DNA of 64,000 bases. Origin: Physcomitrium patens. Taxonomy: Eukaryota > Streptophyta > Bryopsida > Funariales > Funariaceae. Below the pieces are notes generated by a model. The model did not search any database and was not told where the DNA came from. It saw only the letters and a program-made list of their open reading frames with translations. Below, in pieces: positions 47,601 to 64,000 of the stretch. The position numbers were made by a program, and so were the translations under genes. Position 1 is the first letter of the stretch. Each line of letters starts with the position of its first letter. Location: NCBI RefSeq assembly GCF_000002425.4, contig NC_037275.1, positions 7,817,777 through 7,881,776 on the forward strand, in the 5' to 3' direction.

Positions 47601-49200
47601 AGTGATAAAAACATATATATCTCTTATATATAACATCTTGGGAAGAAAAAATACACAAGATAAACAAGAGGAGAAAAAAACCCTCCCTAATTCGTCGCAT
47701 GCATCATTACTTTTATTAAAAGATTTCATAACTGTAGCATTTACCAAATTTGAAGTATGTTTGTGTTAGTTGCCAAAGCGAGAAAATACATCACCTAGGT
47801 AGTGATGATTTGAGTTTTAAAAGAATATATAACAAAGAAATCTAATAAAAAAAATCAAACAATGTTTTAAAGAAATATTAAAATAAAAATCCTAATTGAA
47901 CCTTAATCAAATCCTAATGTAACCATCAACAAATCTTGAACAAATCCTAACCAAACCTCAATAAAATCATAAATTAATTCTAACCAAATCCTAAACAAAT
48001 TCTAACCAAATTCTAAATCCTAATCCTAAATCAAATCCTAATGAAATTGTAATGAAATCCTAAATCTTAAACAATTCTAAAAAAATCTTTCAAAAATCTT
48101 AATCAATTGTTATAGCTATTTTTAAACCTTAATAAATATTAATTAAATCATTCATCTTAACTAAAACTTCATGCAAATTTTAATCCAGAAGTAATTTACA
48201 ATCATACAAAATTTGAAAATAATTGAACTCATTGATTGAAGAAAAGCTTTCAAAACCTCTTAGATGTTAGCCACCTTCTTTTTCCAACTTAGGTGCTGAT
48301 CTTTCAACAAAAATTTCTTCTTGTTGAACATTCAATTGCTCAAAAAATTGGCATATATGTAGGTATTTAAGTCTAAATTGCTCTCACTAATTTTTGCTTC
48401 AATCAAATTAGTTGATGTTTCAAGATTGTAAAAACCCTCATTGATCCTAAATTTTAATTATTTGAGACCATAATCCACAAAAACTCTTGCAACCTTAAAT
48501 CTAATTGCTTGATTGACATCAAATTTCTTACACACATTTATAATAATAAGCACAATTACAAATTGATAAATTTTCACCCATAAACATGCTACGACACTCA
48601 CAAAATCATCAAATTTGTGAACTTCTTTTTATTTCTTAAAATCAAAACCTACTAGATATATCTCTTACTTTAAAAAAGCTCTCAAAATCTCAATATATCT
48701 TCAAATCACATGAAATTAACTCTCAAATATCCTCTCACAAGTTTATTCTTAGACCCCACTCTCCAATCAACCAAAGAACCTTGGAATCACTATAGGTGCA
48801 TGATTTTGTGCTTCTAGGTCTGATTTCAACCTTGGTTCTCAATCGACCCTCTTTAGATATCAATTCTTCACATTTTGAGGTAATTTTTACTAAAATCTAT
48901 TCTTAATCTTCTCCTAAACACGTCTATATCAATTTATTATCTTATTTACTTTGATTTGGTTCATTTATTCTTCTATAAAGTAAATAAAAATCTTTTCTAC
49001 AAAAAGACAACATTATGAATAAAATTTTTACTACCTTCTTATTATTTATCTTTATTTTTTTACTATATCTTTCAACTAGACTCTTTTATAATAAAATACT
49101 TTCTTTCTTCTTTCACCTAATAGGCATGTTATTTCACAACAATGAAATTCATTTTTCAAATGCAAGGCTACACTAACTCCATTCTTCATCGTTAAGGAAT
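44627..49200. other. AT-rich gene-free region between TMA7 and RRC1
   Basis: The first few hundred bases are TMA7 3' flank. The rest is very AT-rich with no supported gene. Simple repeats: a 24-base A run at 46349-46372, (TA)n near 46839-46858 and at 47466-47492. A degenerate tandem repeat lies at 47885-48120 (listed separately). Confidence 0.55.
47885..48120. repeat. degenerate AATCCTAA-type short tandem repeat
   Basis: About twenty imperfect copies of a roughly 10-12-base unit with the core AATCCTAA or AATTCTAA, often followed by CCAAA or ATGAA. Spacing varies. It resembles a decayed satellite. It is not the plant telomere unit, which has CCC. Confidence 0.7.
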
Positions 49201-49723
49201 GAAGCCCAAAACTAGACCCGGTGGAGGCCCAGTGGAGGCAAGAGAATTGGAGAGAGCACCCATCTCCTGCCCGGACCTTGCTCTACGCTGCCCGAACCAA
49301 TAGAGCTGACGTCACCCCAGTCACGGATGAGAACAAGCGCGGGCGGGGAGAGGAGACCCGTTCACACGTTTGCAGAGAAAAGGAGAAAAAGAAAAAGAAA
49401 AGGAGAACACGCATAAAAGATGTGAGGGGGAAGGGGGCTGGATTCGCGGGCTGGGCTGGGCTCGGCTGGGCGGGACCGCCCGGCCCGGCACTGCCCCGCC
49501 ATCTTGAGCAATTCGAGCGTTTTCGGCTATGGCTTCGTCGCGTGCATTGTGTTGTTTTGTTGCTGCTCCCCGGCTGCTCCAGCAGCGCTATGGACAGGCT
49601 GCATGTTGGCTTTGTTAGGGCACTGCACCATCGCCGTCATCTCGCTGTTTAGTCCTCTCCTCCTCGGTTACTCTTCTCTTCTTCTCTTCAATCGCCTGTC
49701 GACTTTTCCATCGGCTTGTAGCC

Positions 49724-58612
<8,889 letters not shown>

Positions 58613-59778
58613 ATTTTGAGTGCATTGGAAAAACTGTTACCCCACCTATCAGTAGTGGGAAACACAGCTTCTCTCATGCATGCTGTAAAGTCCTGATGAT
58701 CTAGTTCAGAATTGTAGAATTTGTGGAAGATGGCATTGTTATACAGAATCTACTTTCAGGTCCAGCAGTGTCTGGTTTTGACACTTCTGTGTTCTAGTAA
58801 TTGTCTTGAACATCAGAATTGGTGCTTAAGTTGCAGTTATATTTTGTACGTAACTCTGCCTAAATCGATGCTCTCTATGATGCTTATTGAGGTCGTAGGA
58901 GTTTTAGGACAGCACAGAATTATCTGCCTGATGGAGCTCTTAAGAAGACTCTTGTGCCTCATCTTCTGAGATTCCTGGGCTGATTTGCAAATTTATGTAC
59001 TGCGGTTCGGAGACACCTGTCACACTAGTTTTGTGATCGTCAATAGCTGGGTCGTAGGATGGGTATTGTTACAAGATCTGTGTTGAAAATGTGTTAGCAT
59101 AACAAAGCGGGGTATAATACAGTGTCTTGGAGTATCAATTGTGTTATATTTGTATTTGCTATTTAATGTGGAAGTTTGGTAACACAACAACTATTTCTTA
59201 CTTAACCTATCGACTAGTGAATGAAAATATTACGGTGTCACTTGAGATTGATGATGTCCGTGTTCTCCAAAAAACTCCAAAACGTTGAAGTAAACAGATC
59301 TCGGAGATGATAAAATGAATGAATAAACAAAAGAGAGAAAGCAGTCAATAAGTACTTGTAATCTTTTAGATAAAGATCACATAATGCTTAGCTAACAATA
59401 TAGTCAAAAGAATTCCTTTCAAGATTAAAACACAGTAACTTCTTTCACAGTCTACTTCAGTTTTTAAGATTTACTTCTTTAAATTTAAATAGACATTTCT
59501 CCTTTTTATATTTTTAGTTCAATAGAACCATATATATATATATATATATATATATAGTTTTCTTTTGAGTTTATTTTATCTTACACATGATTTTTCTTTC
59601 AAAGTTTTACCAACTAAAAAGCACACTCTAAAGATTACAATTCTTTAACTTATAAAATATGTAGTTTATCTTTGTCATAATAATTTCTATATGTATCTAC
59701 TTCAACTTAAGAATTCTTATAGAAGAATAAACTTTTTTTCTCTCAGCATATAATCATTACATAAAATATAGGAAAAAT

Positions 59779-59813
<35 letters not shown>

Positions 59814-60100
59814 TTCAAATATGCTGAAATATCTAGAATATCCATGTATTCTTGATAATAGCAAATCTATCTTTGAATGTAATAAGGTATCACCACTCTT
59901 CTTTTTTTAGATGCATCTAGGGCTCAAACCACATGTCGTGCAGATTTTGCCATGACCCTTTTTGGCACATTTCACCTCTTCTTCTTTTGTCAATGTTAGC
60001 ATTCTATACAAATTTTTGTAAAAATACATGGTGAAAATTTCTACACTATTGCACCACTTGTTGTATAGATAGTTTAAGGGTAGTGGCTTGGAGCTTGGTT
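58613..60100. other. RRC1 3' flank and AT-rich spacer
   Basis: 58613-59160 is moderate in composition and probably 3' UTR. Beyond it the DNA is AT-rich with (TA)n at 59530-59556 and 59782-59810. No gene is supported. Confidence 0.55.
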
Positions 60101-60263
60101 TGGGTACAAGTTTAGAAGCAGTACCTCGTTGAAGATTTGTTGTGTTTAATTGAAAGTGATGGAGTCAATTCCATGACTTGGACATTGGTGAGAGCCAAAG
60201 TGAGGTGAGATTGCTAAGGTCAAGGAAATTGTAAGGTTAGAAGGACATTCTTTCAATCTCTAA

Positions 60264-60435
60264 GTGTCACTTCTTAGCTTCAATTCTCGACAAGAAGAGT
60301 AGACTTGGTATAAAGGACAAAAAATAAAAAGAAATAGAAAAAAAGTAGGTGTCACTCTCTAGCTTCAATTCTTGCTAGGAAGATTGCAATGATAAGAAAG
60401 GTAGATCTGACAGAGAGAACAAAGAATAAAATGAA
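60264..60435. repeat. imperfect direct repeat, two copies of about 70-85 bp
   Basis: AGTGTCACTTCTTAGCTTCA at about 60264 recurs as GGTGTCACTCTCTAGCTTCA at about 60350, each followed by AATTCT, an AAGA-rich part and a GACAAAAAATAAAA or GAACAAAGAATAAAA block. It lies in a region that is less AT-rich than the spacer before it and may be part of a decayed mobile element. Confidence 0.6.
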
Positions 60436-60849
60436 AAAAAGAAAAGAAAAGGTCTAGCTTAATTTTTTATTCAGGAGCTTCTATTGCCAAGACTTGAACT
60501 TGAGTTACTTGGATGAGAGCTGAGTATCCTAACATGTGAAATTTCCTCTAGGATTAAAAGCAAAAGCACCAAAGTACATTACATCAAGTGCATTGGCACG
60601 TGAAAGAAGGTTGTTTGCTATAGAAGAAAAAAAAGACTTCTTCATACTAAACTACGTAGGTGTGGGACTATAAGTCTTATGAAGGTAGGCCATCAATCAT
60701 GCCAGAGCAATCGAGAAAATTAAACAATAAATTGATTGCTATTATCTACACAACTTAGTATTTACTCTCCGATTGATTGACCACTTGTTTTTGAATTGTG
60801 ACTTAATCCATTTGCCTTAATAACTAATCATGAATTACTAAGACAACTC

Positions 60850-61140
60850 TGTTTACTATTAATTCCAACTAAATTACTACTTATATTAGTATTTGGTGAA
60901 CTTATGCATACTACCCTGTATTTATAATAGCTAAAACAACTTTATACTGACTTTTAATCTCCAAATAGTTTATCACCGTTATTAACAACTTGTGAGCTTA
61001 AGCCGGCTGCCTTGTATTTATAACTAGGACAACTCTACCTTATATTGATAACTAAAACAACTCCAAATAGGTTTCTACTTGTATTAGCATCATGTGAGCT
61101 TAAGCCATTTGTTCTATATTTATAACTAAGCATGGACCAT
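60850..61140. repeat. degenerate tandem repeat of about 100 bp, three copies
   Basis: The block GTGAGCTTAAGCC...TTGTATTTATAACTA occurs at about 60992 and about 61093, with a more diverged copy (GGTGAACTTATGC...CTGTATTTATAATAG) at about 60895. Between them lie ACAACTCTACC/ACAACTTTATAC and CTCCAAATAG segments in the same order. Spacing is 97-101 bases. Confidence 0.65.
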
Positions 61141-63000
61141 TAATTCCTTAAGACCTTGAAAACCTCTGTCATTCTTAGCAATTAATATGGGTATCTTCTA
61201 CCAAGGCTAAGTATTGACTACCATCTACCATCTATGCTTGGAAATTCACACCTTACAGGTGTTGTCTCCCAGCTATATAGATTTATGGGGCAATAATGTT
61301 GCCGCAAAAATAGAGACTTTTTTTCATCCAATTGAGTAAGTGGAAAAGGTCTTTAGGTCTATAGATGACCGCATCAAATTGTTGTTGGCATTCTTCATCA
61401 AGTCGCTATTGGCATTTGAAAATATAAGGAGATTCTTGCATTAATTGTACTTGTCTTGTATTGATCAATATTTGTTCCATTACTTCTACATTATTTGATA
61501 TCTGTTCCATTTCTTCTAGTGGAATCTGAAGTTAAGGAGCTGTTGATTTTTGTACTTGAGATGCATTTTGTGAAGGAGAGAGGGTGGTTTCATTTTGGAG
61601 TTCTATCTCTACATCCTCAAATAGAGCATCAATAGTTAGTGAGAGCCCATGACTACCGAAATGTGATGTTCTTGATTTATTAGAGAAGGTTAGACGTATT
61701 GATATAGTTTATACATGTAGGTCCTTGGCCAATGAAACTTGGAGAAAAATTGTTGGAGAGAGCCAATTCTATTGAGGTGGATTGTCAAGAGCTACAAAAA
61801 TGTTGTGATCTCTGTAGACCTCATTCAATAGTGTGATCAGGTTTTAAATCTTCTTTTGTAAGTGAGTATGTCTAGTAATACTGCACCATACTTCTACTCC
61901 TATTTGAAATACAATTTTTTACAAATAAAATAGGATCTTATCTAAAGAAAATGATTAAATTTAGATTTCTACTTTGCATCTTTATATCCATATATTCCAA
62001 ATTAGACATGCTTGGAGTAGATTCTATGATATCTTGGTATTGACTTGGACTTGGTTCTTAAAGTTCTAAGAATTGGTTGTTGAAATATGTTGCTCTTTTG
62101 GTCTAGTCATAAGTTTAAATCATATGGTTTGCTAGTCATTATAAGGCTCTTGTTGGAAATGAGTTTGGAGAGCATTGAACTATATCCAAACTTATGACAT
62201 TTGAAGGTATACATGTAAGGCATGTTCTACTATTTTTCCAAGTTAAATTCTACATTGTTCCATATTATTTGCTTTAGCATGTCATTCACCAACAAGTAGG
62301 ATCCCTACAATATGCAACTATTGCGTTGCATCTACGAGGGAAGCACAAGTGCCATACTCATTGGATAAAACTCTTTTTTTGTTGAGAGGTGTAACTCAGC
62401 CCTGTTAGTTCATGGAGACCTCTTATTCTATGATTTGTCTTAAGTAAACCTATCCTATATCCTCTCTTGTTTGAGTATAAGAAGAACTTATATTCTTGGA
62501 GGACCCTGATCTTTTTTCATGTCCAATCTTTAGGATCCTAATGGAGGTGACTGATTGGTACCTCCTTATATAACCATATTCATGATTCAATATCATGTTT
62601 TTGAGGATTGTACTCTCAAACTCCATTTTTAGGACCAATTGTACTAATGATTCTAACACGATGTGCTTTGCCTTATAGAAGTAGTTGAGGAGTCCCATAA
62701 CATAAGAGTTCTTCCAAAGGTATAACTTGATACTGTTGTCTTATCCAATCGATGCCTTCTTGTTGAAGAATATGATATAAAACTAAAATATTCGTCATAG
62801 AATATGAAACCCAATCTCCAACTATAAAGTTTGGATATATTGCTATCTATAAAATAGCATGTGATATAGAGGTACATTGTGCATTTTCCATTTACAAATG
62901 GATTGAGACTTTGATAAATATAGTTGAATGCCAAATCCTACTAGGTTTATAGAAAACATCTTTTATTTAGAAAACTCCATTGCGAGCCTAGGTAAAAAAT
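61141..63000. other. degenerate region, perhaps further LINE-derived sequence
   Basis: No intact gene. Minus-strand frames at 62450-62934 are open for 80-90 codons but start without context and carry no domain I can name; since they lie on the same strand and downstream of the reverse-transcriptase relic, they may be its 3' part. That is inference. Confidence 0.35.
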
Positions 63001-64000
63001 ATAGAAGTTGATTTGATACCAAAGAAGTCTACTATAGATTATATGATTAATTGATTTCCAAATAGAAGTTATCATAAGATTTCTATTATATGATCAAATG
63101 GCATTTGTTAGAGTTTTATTCGAGTGATTTTTCAATCTTGAAATATTGATCTGTACAGTGGTGGAGATCATTTTGAAGAAAGGTTCTTCCAACTACTATC
63201 TAATGTAGATTTTTTGGCCACCTTTCTGCTCCAGTGGATTTTATACCACCTTAGTAATGTCATACAAAGGCATTCCAAGGTTCAAAGCCAGGTTGTAAAT
63301 TCCTAATAACTAATTTTGTCAAGAGTGCTTGAGATTGGAGCTTTGGATCAAATATCTTAGTACCCCTTGTATCCATTGTTTATATCAATATTGTCCAACA
63401 AATTTTTGCTCTTGTAGTAGAGCCATTTTTTGCTTTCTAGATGTAATTATATATTAGTGCTTTGATATTCTTTAAGATAGAATTGGTAAATGTAGAGCAG
63501 CAGCATAAATACTAGATAATTGCCAAAATGGCTTAGTTGGATGTCATGATTCTTCCTATAAGAGAAAGGTTTTGATTTTTTCATAATTTCAATCTATTAG
63601 TGAGGCTATAGATAATTTTATTTGTGATATTTTTAGGTGGGACTATGAATCCTATAGAAAAGCCTAGATATCTTATTGTAGTTTCTTGTGCTAGCCATTT
63701 TAGACTTGGATCTTTAGCCAAACTCTAAAGGTGTGGATGTTCAAAAGCCCATATTTTGATGGATTTTTTCCACTTACTTTTTGGTCTACAAAAAGTATTA
63801 AAGATATCCATGGCAATATCTAGGTTAGTTTTATTAGCTTTAAGATATAAGATTGAGTTATCTACATTTATTTGATTATTGGTGTATCTTCCATTAGGTA
63901 GCTTCAGTCGTTGTAATGCTCTTGTAGGATTATCGAGTATATATCTTAAAACATCCCTTGCCAATAAGTAAAGATAAGGTGCTAAGAAATAGCCTTATTT
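63000..64000 (-). mobile_element. decayed LINE (non-LTR) reverse transcriptase, continues past the right edge
   Basis: Read on the minus strand from 64000, the frame gives GYFLAPYLYLLARDVLRYIL, then LKLPNGRYTNNQ and NVDNSILYLKANKTNLDIAM, FNTFCRPKSKWKKSIKIWAF, and after a frame break KWLAQETTIRYLGFSIGF and NLSLIGRIM. This is the order of plant L1-type reverse transcriptases: the palm with its catalytic F/Y-x-DD box, the thumb with YLGF-G, and the conserved RNLSLAGR-like stretch. Here the DD box reads VDN, so the second catalytic Asp is lost, a TAA stands at 63997-63995, and more stops and shifts follow. A further decayed part reads KVVQNPL, QKGGQKIYIRQQLEEPFFK near 63240-63160. The element is dead. 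Its 5' part is outside the window and its 3' end is not defined. Confidence 0.8.

Noticed and set aside
47885..48120. Interstitial telomere repeat
   Set aside because: The core is AATCCTAA or AATTCTAA; the plant telomere complement is CCCTAAA. The triple C is missing in essentially all copies.
49221..49652. 143-residue plus-strand frame before RRC1
   Set aside because: GC-rich leader sequence with Arg/Lys-rich, then Leu-rich nonsense translation; more likely the RRC1 promoter and 5' UTR.
62450..62934. Two minus-strand frames of 82 and 93 codons as independent genes
   Set aside because: No domain, AT-rich codons and location just downstream of the LINE relic on the same strand; more likely part of the decayed element.

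Overview
The window looks like nuclear DNA of a land plant, most likely a moss. Genes are interrupted by many short GT-AG introns. Several products are plant-specific or carry plastid-type presequences (shikimate-pathway EPSP synthase, a FAX/TMEM14 protein, a bacterial-type topoisomerase I, SKIP35, an RRC1/SR140 splicing factor). Between genes lie very AT-rich stretches full of (TA)n, (AAT)n and compound microsatellites, and the right edge holds a mutated LINE. The moss placement is inference from this overall character; species is not determinable from the sequence alone. Layout: 1-1345 is AT-rich and may begin with the 3' end of a gene to the left. 1346-4402 (-) is an eight-exon EPSP synthase. 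6645-7475 (+) is a broken leucine-rich-repeat receptor fragment, followed by about 4 kb of AT-rich DNA without genes. 11522-12597 (-) is a secreted DsbA/thioredoxin-fold protein, divergent from 14191-15568 (+), a FAX/TMEM14 plastid membrane protein. Downstream, at 16138-16261, is a perfect 36-bp inverted repeat. 17297-25386 (+) is a 22-exon type IA DNA topoisomerase. 28837-30228 (+) is an intronless F-box gene in a GC-rich island. 34699-34996 may be an orphan exon. 35785-38923 (-) is SKIP35. 43317-44626 (+) is the tiny TMA7 gene. 49724-58612 (+) is an 18-exon RRC1/U2SURP-like splicing factor. From about 63000 to the right edge (-) is a decayed LINE reverse transcriptase. The genes do not form a cluster; they are unrelated housekeeping and regulatory genes: aromatic amino acid synthesis and fatty-acid export (plastid), organellar DNA topology, SCF-type ubiquitination (F-box and SKIP35), translation (TMA7) and pre-mRNA splicing (RRC1). 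Exon models were built by hand from splice signals and protein-family continuity. Each full model closes to a whole number of codons (536, 242, 314, 1002, 463, 693, 65 and 1100 residues). I found no clear evidence of an undescribed multi-gene system. The strongest unexplained structure is the 36-bp perfect inverted repeat, a possible small-RNA precursor. Other points worth checking are a GC-AG intron in the topoisomerase, a shared upstream motif before two genes, and two degenerate tandem-repeat fields.
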